A stretch of DNA of 64,000 nucleotides. It comes from Pectinophora gossypiella (Eukaryota; Arthropoda; Insecta; Lepidoptera; Gelechiidae). Positions within the stretch are counted from its first letter, which is position 1. Each line of letters opens with the position of its first letter. The notes under the pieces are model-generated. The model did not search any database, was not told the DNA's origin, and was given only the letters and a program-made list of their open reading frames with translations. Shown here in pieces: positions 50,801 to 59,401 of this stretch. Location: contig NC_065426.1 in the NCBI RefSeq assembly GCF_024362695.1, positions 9,516,236 to 9,580,235 of the forward strand, in the 5' to 3' direction. The position numbers and the translations under genes were made by a program.

Positions 50801-52850
50801 GGACAGTCCTCGGGCCAGTGGCGGTAGTGGCCACCGACATGACTGTTTCCGGGCCACTCGTCGATGGTTGCGGTTCGGCTGCGGCGGCGGGCGGGTCCTC
50901 GTGTAGCGTAGCGTGATGTGGACGGCGACATTGGTTCACGCCGCACACCCGCGCCTTGCATGCTATGCGTCGATGTTTCGAGGCGACACATTTGAAGCAG
51001 AGACCTCTCTCCTTCACGAAGTCCCATCGCTGGTTGACTGTCAGTGCCTTGTAGGATTGGCACTGCGGCAACTTGTGATCTTCTCCGCAGCTGGGGCACT
51101 GGACGGCTCGCTCGCTCGTGTTGTAGATGGCTTCTGGTTTTCTTCCCAATGATGATCTTCCACTCGTGCTGGCCTTTAATTCTTTGCTTCTGTTCGCAGC
51201 GGGAGCAGTAGCAGCGGCGACGGTGCTGGCACTCGGGGCGTACATGAAGGAGATCGCTAAGTTCGCCTCGTGTGTCAGGAATCGGGACATCATGACGATC
51301 TCGGGAACGTTGTCCTCTTCATGAAGGGCTGCGTAGTCACACCAGCGTGACCGATGATGCGGGCTGAGCTTGCCAAGTACTTCTCGAGCCAGCAGTGGGT
51401 TGTGGATGAAGCCCCGTTTGTCGATGGACTCCAGTATGCACACTTGATTGCGCAGCTTGATCGCGAAGTTATTGAGGTCTATCGCAGACGGTCCCAACCT
51501 CGGTAGTCGTCTAATTTCTTCTAGCGCCCGGTCGATCAGCACCTCGGGGCGCCCGAAGCATTGTTCCAGTGTCTTCATTATGACGCTCGGATCGGTTGCG
51601 GTGTACAGTAGTGCCGCCACGGCTTCGCGTGCCTCCCCCCGTAGGCACGTCCGTAGTCGCTGTAGGTTCTCGGCGGCGCTCAAATTGTAGAGACGTGTTG
51701 AATCTCTCATTGTTGCTTTGAAGGGCAGCCATTCGTTCGGGTTGCCGCTGAAGATGGGTAGCTCGACGTTCCGGATGCGTGGTCGCGCCATCCGCTCGAG
51801 TGCCTCTGCCAATTGCTCGATGCCTTGCTTCGCGTTCGAGGTTCGGCGTCTTCGTTCCGCTGACGGGTGTCGGTCTCGTTCCGGCGACCGTAGTGGGTGT
51901 CGCTCTCGTTCAGGCGACGGTGAGAAGTGTCGCACACGTTCCGGCGACTGTCGGGGGCGTCGCACTCGTTCAGGCGACGGTGAGAGGTGTCGCACACGTT
52001 CCGGCGACTGTCGGGGGCGTCGCACTCGTTCAGGCGACGGTGAGAGGTGTCGCACACGTTCCGGCGACTGTCGGGGGCGTCGCACTCGTTCAGGCGACGG
52101 TGAGAGATGACGCGGTGCGCGTTGAGGTGTCGGCGAGGAGCGTAGCGGCGCGCGGCGTCTGGCTCTCTCCTCGAAACGGGTCTGCTTCTGTTCTTCGTCC
52201 CGTGTCTCGTCCATGCGCATGAACCAGTCGTCGACCCGGTCATTGGGTCCCAGGCATACGTCCTCTTCCTGCAGACGAGCGCTCTCTTCCTCTTGGATGT
52301 TCTCTTGTTCGACGGCGAGACGCTTCCGAATCAAATCGGCTTCTAATTCCATCTTGCGTCGTTCAAGCTTCGCCAGTTGTTCCGCGGCTTCTAATTCAGC
52401 CAAGCGTAGTCTCGCAGTAGCATTCGTCGAACGTATGGAGGGCGCGAGCGATCCGCGCAGTGTATCTGCAACGCGTCGTGTCGCAGCGGGGGCGGCGGTG
52501 CGGGGCGCGGTGCCGACGGTGAGGGGCGCGGTACCGGCGGTGAGGTGCGGGGCGCCCGCGGTGAGGTGCGGGGCGCCCGCGGTGAGGGGCGCGGGTTCGA
52601 TCGTCGCGCTAGTCGTCGGTTGTTCGCGGACTGAGCGCGTCGCGACGGTCGGTGAGGCGGGGGGTGCCTGAGATAACCGCCTCTGACGTTCCTCTTCGAT
52701 TCGTTGGAGGGCGAGACGTTCGGTCTCGCGCCGTTGCTCTTCCTCGCGGCGTTGTTCCTCCAGCTCCACAGCGTCGCTCTGACTCCGGGTCACTACCATC
52801 TCGGATCGGTGAAATGGCAGGGAGGTACTGAGCGCGTTCCGCGATGGCAC
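47841..52850 (-). CDS. BEL/Pao Gag-Pol, 1669 aa, integrase core deleted
   Basis: Open frame with, in order: a charged Glu/Arg-rich N-terminus with LTAG repeats; a 20-residue tandem repeat (SPERVRHLSPSPERVRRPRQ type) at about 247-323; Gag VELPIFSGNPNEWLPF at about 358; zinc-knuckle-like CPSCGEDH at about 585 and CFKCVASKHRRIAC at about 617; protease ALLDEGATVTLID at about 700; reverse transcriptase FDAAARSHG at about 1002 and catalytic YMDD at about 1124; RNase H-like IPRLELQAAVIG at about 1346 and YWTDSATVIHW at about 1378. Then LLQRAQRESFSAEVERTQ joins directly (about 1550) to CDEADRRAWRASQALADHFW, the domain that normally follows the integrase. The zinc-binding part and all three catalytic acidic residues of integrase are missing, about 310 residues against the 7392-12656 protein. 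The first Met is only 37 nt after the primer-binding site; Met18 (52799) is an alternative start. Confidence 0.94.
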   Translation of the reverse strand: MPSRNALSTSLPFHRSEMVVTRSQSDAVELEEQRREEEQRRETERLALQRIEEERQRRLSQAPPASPTVATRSVREQPTTSATIEPAPLTAGAPHLTAGAPHLTAGTAPLTVGTAPRTAAPAATRRVADTLRGSLAPSIRSTNATARLRLAELEAAEQLAKLERRKMELEADLIRKRLAVEQENIQEEESARLQEEDVCLGPNDRVDDWFMRMDETRDEEQKQTRFEERARRRAPLRSSPTPQRAPRHLSPSPERVRRPRQSPERVRHLSPSPERVRRPRQSPERVRHLSPSPERVRRPRQSPERVRHFSPSPERERHPLRSPERDRHPSAERRRRTSNAKQGIEQLAEALERMARPRIRNVELPIFSGNPNEWLPFKATMRDSTRLYNLSAAENLQRLRTCLRGEAREAVAALLYTATDPSVIMKTLEQCFGRPEVLIDRALEEIRRLPRLGPSAIDLNNFAIKLRNQVCILESIDKRGFIHNPLLAREVLGKLSPHHRSRWCDYAALHEEDNVPEIVMMSRFLTHEANLAISFMYAPSASTVAAATAPAANRSKELKASTSGRSSLGRKPEAIYNTSERAVQCPSCGEDHKLPQCQSYKALTVNQRWDFVKERGLCFKCVASKHRRIACKARVCGVNQCRRPHHATLHEDPPAAAAEPQPSTSGPETVMSVATTATGPRTVLLKVCPVIVSGPRGEVSTYALLDEGATVTLIDNELAESIGASGPTQPLNLRGVNMAQQEEESRSVAVQLRGKNEHAPYGIRARTVKNLILHQQTIPKSLLRKYKHLRLDKNEMCYELARPRVLVGTDHWELIVSRELRVGGPNEPAASRTQLGWVVHGSVPRNTIIQQGSVLHVYDVERHGDTTDQYDRRLEQLVEAHFKIDALGVSHKPLVGVANQRARDIVQKTMKKIDGAYEVGLPWRRDDVTMPPSYDAAFRRLRSIERKMDASPDFAKQYTAQMENLLNKGYAAPCDGHERASTVSWFLPHFAVQNPNKPGKLRLVFDAAARSHGVCLNDELLEGPDLLLSLQGIVFRFRERPVAVTADIQEMFLRVKIRPEDQPAQQFLWRGNDRKNPPRCFKMTSMIFGAASSPFMAHSVRDHNAHAHAHTHPRALEAITHSHYMDDFVASYEDIEEGRRTISEVIEVHADAGFTLRGWNSNYEGVLDEVPVELRATQPTQLGGEGHAEHKILGLYWNAGRDELGFNTSLNRVPDEVRTRSRAPTKREALSAVMSIYDPLGLLSHYTIRAKIILQGLWRLKLPWDEPIPEEEAGQFMSWLAQLEEIARLRLPRCYEMKNHQRIELHIFCDASEQAYATVAYWRIVRCDGSIGVTLVGAKSKVAPQRTQTIPRLELQAAVIGVRLADTLKKEHRIKIDSVTYWTDSATVIHWVRNDARRYTPFVAHRLSEIAELTQKDEWRWLPTTHNVADDATRCHGTTISVNDRWFQGPDFLYESPEHWPAEQSSHIEEEDVLHTGTRDGQKEDWLPDPGRFSKYETLIRAAARVLAFIDMCRKKTKNLEVEHLERAERALLQRAQRESFSAEVERTQAGRSIPCDEADRRAWRASQALADHFWQRWLKEYLPTLVPRGEPTNNDAGLKEGDIVVVVDPTLPRNVWPMGEVIRTFIGPDGGIRVADVRTRTGIFRRPTRKLAVLIKKEASQATPGGEM
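47846..47856 (-). promoter_or_regulatory. Polypurine tract inside the coding frame
   Basis: Minus-strand GGGGGGAGAGA directly before the 3' LTR. It is also translated, as the last codons of the polyprotein. Confidence 0.82.
51880..52110. repeat. 60-bp tandem repeat in gag
   Basis: Nearly four units in exact 60-bp register (for example at 51901, 51961, 52021 and 52081), with few differences between units. It codes Pro/Ser/Arg-rich repeats on the minus strand. Confidence 0.92.
52500..52610. repeat. Short tandem repeats in gag (LTAG coding)
   Basis: GGTGAGGTGCGGGGCGCCCG units of about 21-27 bp code LTAGAPH and related repeats. Confidence 0.8.
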
Positions 52851-52887
52851 CAGATGTTCCCACGATGAAGTGCTTCGGCGATCTGAA

Positions 52888-52904
52888 TCCGGCTCGAAGG
52901 ACCA
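52888..52904 (-). promoter_or_regulatory. Primer-binding site, tRNA-Tyr
   Basis: Plus-strand TCCGGCTCGAAGGACCA equals the 3' end of animal tRNA-Tyr including CCA (from memory), all 17 bases. A 5-base spacer precedes the LTR. Confidence 0.85.
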
Positions 52905-52909
52905 GGAAC

Positions 52910-53178
52910 TGTTGTGGACTGTATGTTCAGGATCTCGGGGAAATAAAAGGCTCGATCAAATTTCCGGATCAACTGCTAACTAACTCCAAACTAACTCGTT
53001 TATTTCATATAAATATCCACCTTAGCTACTAATTTCGCTATCACAACTAGTGGGTCTTACGTTCTAATCTTATAGCTATCCTATTCTAATATTATCGCCG
53101 TCTCGTTCTAGGGGCGGCGCTTCCTTCGCTGTCCCTTTTTAGCGGCGCCGTCTCGCTCTAGTGGCGGCGTCCGCTACA
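52910..53178 (-). repeat. 5' LTR of the integrase-less element
   Basis: 269 bp, identical to the 3' LTR. A TATTTATA-type site and an AATAAA signal can be read in element sense. Confidence 0.95.
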
Positions 53179-53267
53179 GTATTTCTAGTTAAAATTTACT
53201 GATTGTGTTGTTGTACCTACAGCAAGTATTCTTGAGGCCAATTAACAAGTTTATAGAAATAAAATTA

Positions 53268-53339
53268 TGCGTTGGCCGAGAATCGCACTCGGATCAACTG
53301 CTTGGAAGGCAACTATGCTGACCATTACACCACCAACGC
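53268..53339 (-). tRNA. tRNA-Gly-TCC: tRNA-Gly(UCC), copy 8, damaged T loop
   Basis: Same as copy 1 except G for the second T of the T loop (TGCGATT instead of TTCGATT). That base is the near-universal T55 and part of the B box, so transcription and folding should suffer. Terminator TAATTTTATTTC, 5' flank AACACAT. The BEL/Pao LTR begins 89 bases beyond its 3' end. Confidence 0.85.
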
Positions 53340-53867
53340 ATGTGTTAGGCACACTTGAATTTTCGTACAATATACACGAAATCATCTTTTATGTATACAG
53401 ATGTTATATTATGGCCTTGTTATTAAAATAACAAGTGTGAAAGGAAAGACTTCACGGTGCAAGCTGTCGATTTTATTATGTATGTATTATAAAAAAAAAA
53501 CTCAAATAATCATATTCAGTGGCTTAGGTCTCGAGCCGGGATTCACCACCAACCACCAGAACCAGTGACAAGCGTTCTCCGTACAAGGCTATCATGGGTT
53601 TCAAACGATGAGGGTGGTCGTTCCTGGCCTGCATAGAATCTCCTTTCTATGTTATTTTTTTTAAGTGAAAGAGTACGAGCTGTCTCTGTCTCATCACTAC
53701 TCTGTGCGGCGAGACCTTAAGCCTGTAAATGTATATATGAAATATAAAGTTCGGCGGCTACGGATGTTATTATTACTCTGCTTACAATTCATTGTACCTT
53801 GCCCGCCTATTTGTTTAACCAATAACGTAATTTAGTTTTAGCTTTAGACCTTTCCCACGTTATTTTC
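53340..53867. other. No gene recognised
   Basis: ACAGATGTTATATT at 53398 resembles a motif between other tRNA-Gly pairs. The 53520-53760 part has no named family. Confidence 0.4.
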
Positions 53868-54071
53868 TCCTCTGTAGTCCAATAAAGCATTGGACTCACG
53901 ATCCGGAGGCTCCGGGTTCGAATTCCGTTAGGGACATATCACAAAAATCACTTTTTTGATCCCTAGTTTGGTTAGGACATTACAGGCTGATCACCTGACT
54001 GTCCGAAAGTAAGATGATCCGTGCATCGGAATGCATGTTAAGCCGTTGGTTCCAGTTACTATTTACTGATG
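53868..54071 (+). mobile_element. SINE-A, 3'-truncated
   Basis: Damaged head (CCTCTGTAGTCCAATAAAGC), box B GGGTTCGAATTCC, and core up to TTTACTGATG, where it meets SINE-B. Confidence 0.7.
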
Positions 54072-54072
54072 C

Positions 54073-54361
54073 CTATACATAAACAGCCTATATACGTCCC
54101 ACTGCTGGGCATAGGCCTCCCCTCGATCAACCGGAGGGGGTATGGAGCATACTCCACCACGCTGCTCCAATGCGGGTTGGTGGAGGTGTTTTAACGGCTA
54201 ATAGCCGGGCCCAACGGCTTAACGTGCTCTCCGAAGCACGGAATCATCTTACTTTTTCGGACAATCAGGTGATTCAAGCCTGAAAAGTCCTTACCAAACA
54301 AAGGTTAGTCCCACAAAGTGATTTCGACAATGTCGAATCGAACCCGGACCTCTAGATCGAT
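54073..54361 (-). mobile_element. SINE-B, head-truncated
   Basis: Tail and core intact (GGCTTAACGTGCTCTCCGAA). The head stops at CCGGACCTCTAGATC. Confidence 0.75.
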
Positions 54362-54535
54362 CCATTCACCAATATCATTTCATTATCATTTTTCAGATCC
54401 ATTTTTTAATACTTAATTATAATTTTAGTTAAACGCCTCATCTGCCTAAAACTAAATATCTAGCTGCTATAAATAACCTCTTAAAAACAAATGTTGTTAT
54501 TATTTCCGTAATTTGGCTGTTCAATATCTTATCAT
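54362..54535 (-). mobile_element. LINE-tail-1, decayed
   Basis: GCCTCATCTGCCTAAAACTA, TAGCTGCTATAAATAACCTC and TAATTTGGCTGTTCAATATC follow the LINE-tail-1 order with many changes. Confidence 0.45.
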
Positions 54536-54888
54536 TCTTGGAAATACTCATTAAAAAAACCTTTTATATAATTCGTAAAACCTCATACAAAAACATTTAG
54601 TCGTACACTTATATACAAAATAGACTAGAGTGCACTAAATAATACTTCTTTTATACTCTTTGGCAGTATTTGGTGCTTTTGGTGCATAAAGTCGGAATAG
54701 GCCATTCGTAGCAGATGATGCATATTGGCAGATGTCTACGGCGTAGCAGAAATAATGCATTTTCGTAGCAGCTATGTTCGTAGTAGCTATGTAGAAAATG
54801 TGATAGACAATTCGTGATGTCTGAATAGATATACTATTAGGTATGTATTTTATTGTTCATTATATAAACATAATCACCAGCTTATGAA
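54536..54888. other. No gene; GTAGCAG motifs
   Basis: GTAGCAG or GTAGTAG occurs several times at 54697-54795. No repeat family identified. Confidence 0.4.
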
Positions 54889-55170
54889 TCAACAGCTCCT
54901 GTAGTTGGAGCGTGGAGTTCCGGGTTCGATTCCCGATGGGGACATTGTCGAAATCACTGTGTGAGACAGTTTTTTGTTTGGAGAGAACATTGCAACCTGA
55001 ATCACCTAATTGTCCGAAAAAGTAAGATGATTCCGTGCTACTAGCCGTAAAAGACATTTCCACCAACTTCCAGTGGAGCAGCGTGGTGGAGTATGCTCCA
55101 TACCCTCTCCGGTTGATTGAGAGGAGGCTTGTGCCCAGCAGTGAGATGTAAATAAGCTGTTCACGTTTTA
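54889..55170 (+). mobile_element. SINE-B with damaged head and core
   Basis: CTCCTGTAGTTGGAGCGTGG replaces the usual head. Box B GGGTTCGATTCCCGATGG is intact, the core is deleted after GATTCCGTGC, and the tail is normal. Confidence 0.75.
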
Positions 55171-55275
55171 TTAAAAAAAAAACAAGATATAACAAAAGAT
55201 GATCAATATTTGCATAATTAACAACTAAAAATAAAAACATTGAATTTTTACCCACCTCAGAAAGAACAAAAAGAG

Positions 55276-55347
55276 TGCGTTGGCCGAGAATCGAACTCGG
55301 ATCAACTGCTTGGAAGGCAACTATGCTGACCATTACACCACCAACGC
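55276..55347 (-). tRNA. tRNA-Gly-TCC: tRNA-Gly(UCC), copy 9
   Basis: Identical 72 bases. Terminator CTCTTTTTGTTC, flank AACACAA. Divergent partner of copy 10 across 268 bases. Confidence 0.95.
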
Positions 55348-55414
55348 TTGTGTTGAGTAAAATAAAATATTGAAACATCTGCAATATAAAATATGTAATA
55401 ATGATTCAATTTTC

Positions 55415-55480
55415 ATCCAGGATTGCCGAGGTTGGTAATCTACCTCACAACGCACACGATAGAAGAAGAAGAAGAGGAAA
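55415..55480 (+). mobile_element. SINE-A tail fragment
   Basis: GCCGAGGTTGGTAATCTACC, ACACGATAGAAGAAGAAG. It lies between the two tRNA genes. Confidence 0.55.
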
Positions 55481-55615
55481 TGAAATTCACTAAAGTTTCT
55501 TCAAATATTCTGTTTAACCTACGTGTGTGTATATGAAACAATAGCGACAATGGGTCGCTAATTGCAATTATTGTTCGAAAAAAGAAACCTGTAATTTGAA
55601 TGTGGTTTACCAGAT

Positions 55616-55687
55616 GCGTTGGTGGTGTAATGGTCAGCATAGTTGCCTTCCAAGCAGTTGATCCGAGTTCGATTCTCGGCCAACGCA
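55616..55687 (+). tRNA. tRNA-Gly-TCC: tRNA-Gly(UCC), copy 10
   Basis: Identical 72 bases. The terminator CTCTTTTGC is the weakest of the set. 5' flank ACCAGAT. Confidence 0.95.
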
Positions 55688-55980
55688 CTCTTTTGCAGAA
55701 TTTTAGCCTAGGTAAGCATGACTGTACTAAACTGTATCATTGCAGTTGGTCAGCATTTAACATTTTAATTATAACATGCAAATAATAGTAATTGTAAAAT
55801 AATAAAAAAATATAATATATTAATTACAAAAAAATGAATTACTATAATATATACTAATGACAAAGTCAAGTATAATTATATGACTAATGAAAAGTCATTA
55901 CACTTTCCAGGCTACATATTCCAAAAATATGCAGACTGGACGGTTTACAGTACTCTTGACTTGGCGTTTTTTTTAAATAT
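55688..55980. other. AT-rich, no gene
   Basis: Repeats of ATAATATATTAA type and a TAATGACAAAGTCA / TAATGAAAAGTCA pair. Nothing coding. Confidence 0.45.
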
Positions 55981-56305
55981 CCTGCCGGGTCTGCATGAGA
56001 ATTGCGCCGCGCGCGGCGCTAATTATATCGAAAGAATAAAAATTTAATTAAAATAAAAAAATAATAAATATATTTTTTTATTGAATTACTTATTATTTTA
56101 TTATTATTGTTTATATTAAAAGTTTCACGGCGCATTGGCGCTTCTGCACTGTAAAGTCGTGAAATGTAAAGAAATGTGAATAAATAAATCGAGGCCTTTG
56201 ACCAATAGCCGTTTGACCTCCATCTACGTAGATAGCATTGGTATAGTTTATTGGTCGAAGCGCTCGATATAATTCGCGGCGCGTTTATCATGCAGACCCG
56301 GCTGG
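55981..56305. mobile_element. MITE-5 with internal insertion
   Basis: Left end CCTGCCGGGTCTGCATGAGA and right end CATGCAGACCCGGCTGG match 33350-33522. About 150 bp of AT-rich sequence (about 56035-56185) sits inside. Confidence 0.7.
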
Positions 56306-56395
56306 ATCTGATCGGCGGTATGTATGGTTAGGCCTTCCTCTTTCAACTCTACTAGGACATATGCACATCTAAACAAACCTGAATAGGTTTGAATT

Positions 56396-56733
56396 CTTCT
56401 TCTATCGTGTGGGTTGTGAGGTCGAGTACCAACCTCATCAACCCTGGTGTCTGGGTTACTATTGAGCCGCCAAAGGCTTCTGACATGGCTCATTTATCGA
56501 CTACTTACTTACATCAGTAAGTAGTAACCGGGACCAACGGTTTAACGTGCCTTCCGAAGCACGGATCATCTTACTTTCGGACAATCAGGTCGGTGATCAG
56601 CCTGTAAAGTCATAACCAAACAAGGGATCAGAAAGTGATTTTTGTGATATGTCCCCACCGGGATTTGAACTCGGGTTCTCCGGATCGTGAGCCCAACGCT
56701 CAACCACTGGTCCACGGAGGTCGTCTGGGAGAA
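56396..56733 (-). mobile_element. SINE-A, full length, TSD TTGAATT
   Basis: Complete reverse copy. A 7-bp TSD is at 56389-56395 and 56734-56740. Confidence 0.82.
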
Positions 56734-56946
56734 TTGAATTAATAAAAATAATAAAATAAAATTATCATTAAATCTCTCTGAAGGCAGTTAAAAATGAAAT
56801 AATTTTATCCATTACAATGATTCTTGAGTACTTTATTAGTCTCAGTTTTAATTGAGTTATCTTAAGAATTTTGCAAATTAAAATACTTATACCGTTAAAA
56901 TCCGTCATAGCCCTGTTCGGTGAACGCGTGACTTACATCGCAGCCG

Positions 56947-57132
56947 TTAAGCCGTTGGTCCCGGTTACTACTTACTAATGTAAGTAAGTAAGTAACAGCC
57001 TCCGTGGTCTAGTGGTTAGAGCGTTAGGCTCACGATCTGGAGGTCCGGGTTCGATTCCCGATGGGGACATTGTCGAAATCACTTTGTGAGACTGTCCTTT
57101 GTTTGGTAAGGACTTTTCAGGCTTGAATCACT
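56947..57132 (+). mobile_element. SINE-A core fragment joined to SINE-B head
   Basis: GTTAAGCCGTTGGTCCCGG and TTACTACTTACTAATGTAAG (SINE-A) end at about 56995. A SINE-B head follows at once (CAGCCTCCGTGGTCTAGTGG, box B GGGTTCGATTCCC) and stops at about 57132. Confidence 0.65.
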
Positions 57133-57261
57133 GAAAATCCCGGGTCGGGGTCTAAACCACTGAATTGGACTTTTGAGTTTGAATTCATATTTGAATCATA
57201 AGTAATTGATATCACTTAGGTTTTCAGTATTTTTAAGACTCTATTACATGGGACTTAAATA

Positions 57262-57480
57262 TAACTAGTTTTTTTTTGACGTGACTTATTGTAGATTTGC
57301 CGCAGATTGCATTAACAACTTGGCAGCACAAATGGGGAGCGCTGAAGGCTCCCGTTACAACGTTTAAGACAACAGGCCTGAGGGTGTCCAGTTGTGCGCG
57401 AACATCGTCTGAGAGGAAAAATATTTGAAAGAATTAATCGATCCTAGTGGGTCGATAGCGATAAGCGCTGAATGATGGCA
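57262..57480 (-). repeat. Rep-F copy
   Basis: GACGTGACTTATTGTAGATT, ATGGGGAGCGCTGAAGG, TCGATCCTAGTGGGTCGA. Confidence 0.6.
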
Positions 57481-58077
57481 CATATCTAGCGATGAGTGGT
57501 GTATATTTTACTATATTACATCTCTGCCTACCCCTTCGCGTATACAGGCGTGATTCTAAGTTTGTGTTGGTGCAAATAATCTATACTAAACGCTCGCTGT
57601 ATCGAACATAAGTTCGGTTAAACCGAGACTGCAAGTTTTGCCGCAGTTTACATAGGTACTTGCCAGTTAACAGGCAAGTTACTGTCACTTTAACAATGTT
57701 AAGTTACACTTCAGGGATGTACTATGTAATTGTAAACAGTAGCTAAGGGGCTTATTTTTGAATCGTCTTCAACTCACCTATATACTATTTACAGGAAAAT
57801 TTAAAATCATCTTAGTAGTAGGTAATAATAATAAAAACGTTTATTATTCGGACAAACCACAACACACATTATAAGTACATTTATAATTACCTAAGAATAA
57901 AACAAAAACAAACAGAATACAAATGTACATGGGTGCCGCAGTCAAACGAAAAAAGGTCAGGGTTCAGCGATTATTTGCTCAGAGGGCAACACTGATTTTC
58001 AACCCCCACCCATTAAAGGACATTAGTGTTTTTTTATGGTGGCTACCCTGTTAAGGATAACGGGAGTGTGTAGGCAC
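57481..58077. other. LINE-like tail in reverse, no gene
   Basis: At 57826-57900 AATAATAATAAAAACGTTTA and TTCGGACAAACCAC look like a reversed LINE end with ATT repeats. The rest is unrecognised. Confidence 0.4.
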
Positions 58078-58218
58078 TACGAGTTTTTCGCCGCGCGGCA
58101 GAAAAGAGCAGCGGCATAATGTCGCATTGTAATATTGCGCCGCTGCGGTGACTCTGCCGTCAAGTGCGCGCAATACAATTTAAAACTGTTTGGTACACTA
58201 TTACAGTGCGACATTATG
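58078..58218. mobile_element. MITE-3, right end missing
   Basis: Matches 16554-16700 closely, then stops at GCGACATTATG, 11 bases before MITE-1. The complementary terminus is gone. Confidence 0.75.
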
Positions 58219-58229
58219 TTTATTATATA

Positions 58230-58457
58230 CAGGGTGTTAGTGACATCGTAACGAATACTCAGAGGGATGATTCAGACCATGATTCTGAGTTAATATCAAG
58301 TGGAATTTTCCGTCGCAAAATTCATGTTATTTTTTTAGTTTTTTTAAATTATTTTCAATTCTATACTTTTGCGATGGAAAATTCCACTTGATATTAACTC
58401 AGAATAATCAGCTGAATCATCCCTCTCAGTATTCGTTACGATGTCACTTACACCCCA
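58230..58457. mobile_element. MITE-1 copy, TA-flanked
   Basis: 228 bp, CAGGGTGTTAGTGACATCGT to the complementary end GATGTCACTTACACCCCA, TA at both sides. Confidence 0.8.
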
Positions 58458-58490
58458 TACAAGTACATACAGTAGCCATACAAGTAGGTA

Positions 58491-58717
58491 TGGGTGTTAG
58501 TGACACTGTAACAAATACTGAAGGGGATGATTCAGACCATGATTCTGAGTCGATATCAAGTGTAATTTCCTGTCGGAGAAGTCATGAAAATTTTAGAGCT
58601 TATTTAAATTATTTTCCGTTCCATACTTTTGCGACGGAAAATTCCACTTGATATCAAGTTAGAATCATGGCCTAAATCATACCTCAAAGTTTTCGTTACG
58701 ATGTCACTAACACCCTG
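58491..58717. mobile_element. MITE-1 copy, TA-flanked, second of a pair
   Basis: 227 bp in the same orientation, 33 bp after the previous copy. It differs at many positions, so it is not a fresh duplication. Confidence 0.8.
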
Positions 58718-59030
58718 TATATTTACTGCTTATTATTATTCAGTTTGTCAATTCCATATCACGGGCCTATGGAGTCCCGGACTTTTGGAAAGCGTGCGTG
58801 GGGCCGAAGCCAACACGTAGAGGCCCCTTAAGACAGTTTAGTCTGAATGTTTGACTGCTTCGGTGTTGTTGCGAATGCTGGGGAGCGATAACGGAGTCCT
58901 GAGGATGATTGCCGAGAGGATGGACTCGGCTGTTCTACGTCGCTTTACCGACTTTTTTTTTGCACGTTTTTTTACGCGTAAGTCAGTAAAGGGGCCTAAA
59001 CTTGTTTATTGCCTATTTACTAACTAACAT
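58718..59030. other. No gene recognised
   Basis: A GC-richer patch at 58755-58950 (CGTGGGGCCGAAGCC, GGGGAGCGATAACGGAG) might be decayed LINE coding sequence but no motif is secure. Confidence 0.35.
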
Positions 59031-59230
59031 AGATATTAAGTCTGTGTAACTACTAACATCTTATGGACAATCTTAGTCTGAAATATAAGTATATGTTTTT
59101 TAATAAAAAGGTACACCAACAGCTTATATAATAAAATATTAAAGAAAATAAAAGTTACATCAGGAATTAGACTGTTACATAAGCCAAATTTATAGGTACA
59201 TACAACATATAAACAAAACATATAAGATAT
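59031..59230 (-). mobile_element. LINE-like tail in reverse
   Basis: TAACTACTAACATCTTATGG and CTTAGTCTGAAATATAAG share the order of the tail at 365-442, decayed. Confidence 0.35.
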
Positions 59231-59240
59231 TTTATTTTAT

Positions 59241-59360
59241 TATAGACGGAGATACACCACCTATCATGTTGGCCTTTGAAGTGTGGGTGCTTAGTTCATC
59301 TTGCAAAGGACGTAACTCTGACTACCCCAATGGTGACATAGTCGTGAGCGTGAGCTTCTA
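59241..59360 (+). mobile_element. SINE-E, 3' half
   Basis: ACACCACCTATCATGTTGGC, CTTAGTTCATCTTGCAAAGG, GACATAGTCGTGAGCGTGAG. Confidence 0.55.
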
Positions 59361-59401
59361 TGTCATGTTGTAAACATGTATATTTTTTGTTTCTTTTTCA
59401 G

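Larger units (their letters stand above)
47577..53178 (-). mobile_element. BEL/Pao retrotransposon lacking the integrase core, 5602 bp
   Basis: Minus-strand element with two 269-bp LTRs (52910-53178 and 47577-47845), identical in every base compared. The 5-bp TSD GTATT is at 47572-47576 and 53179-53183. The primer-binding site and polypurine tract are intact and one long frame is open. The integrase catalytic domain is absent in frame. It inserted recently, so integrase was probably supplied in trans. Confidence 0.96.

Noticed and set aside
48463..52243. Several frames of 120-199 codons on both strands inside the BEL/Pao element
   Set aside because: They overlap the 1669-codon polyprotein in other frames and arise from its GC-rich composition and tandem repeats.
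54860..55384. 174-codon minus frame crossing tRNA-Gly copy 9
   Set aside because: It reads through a tRNA gene and a SINE-B, so it cannot be a real protein.
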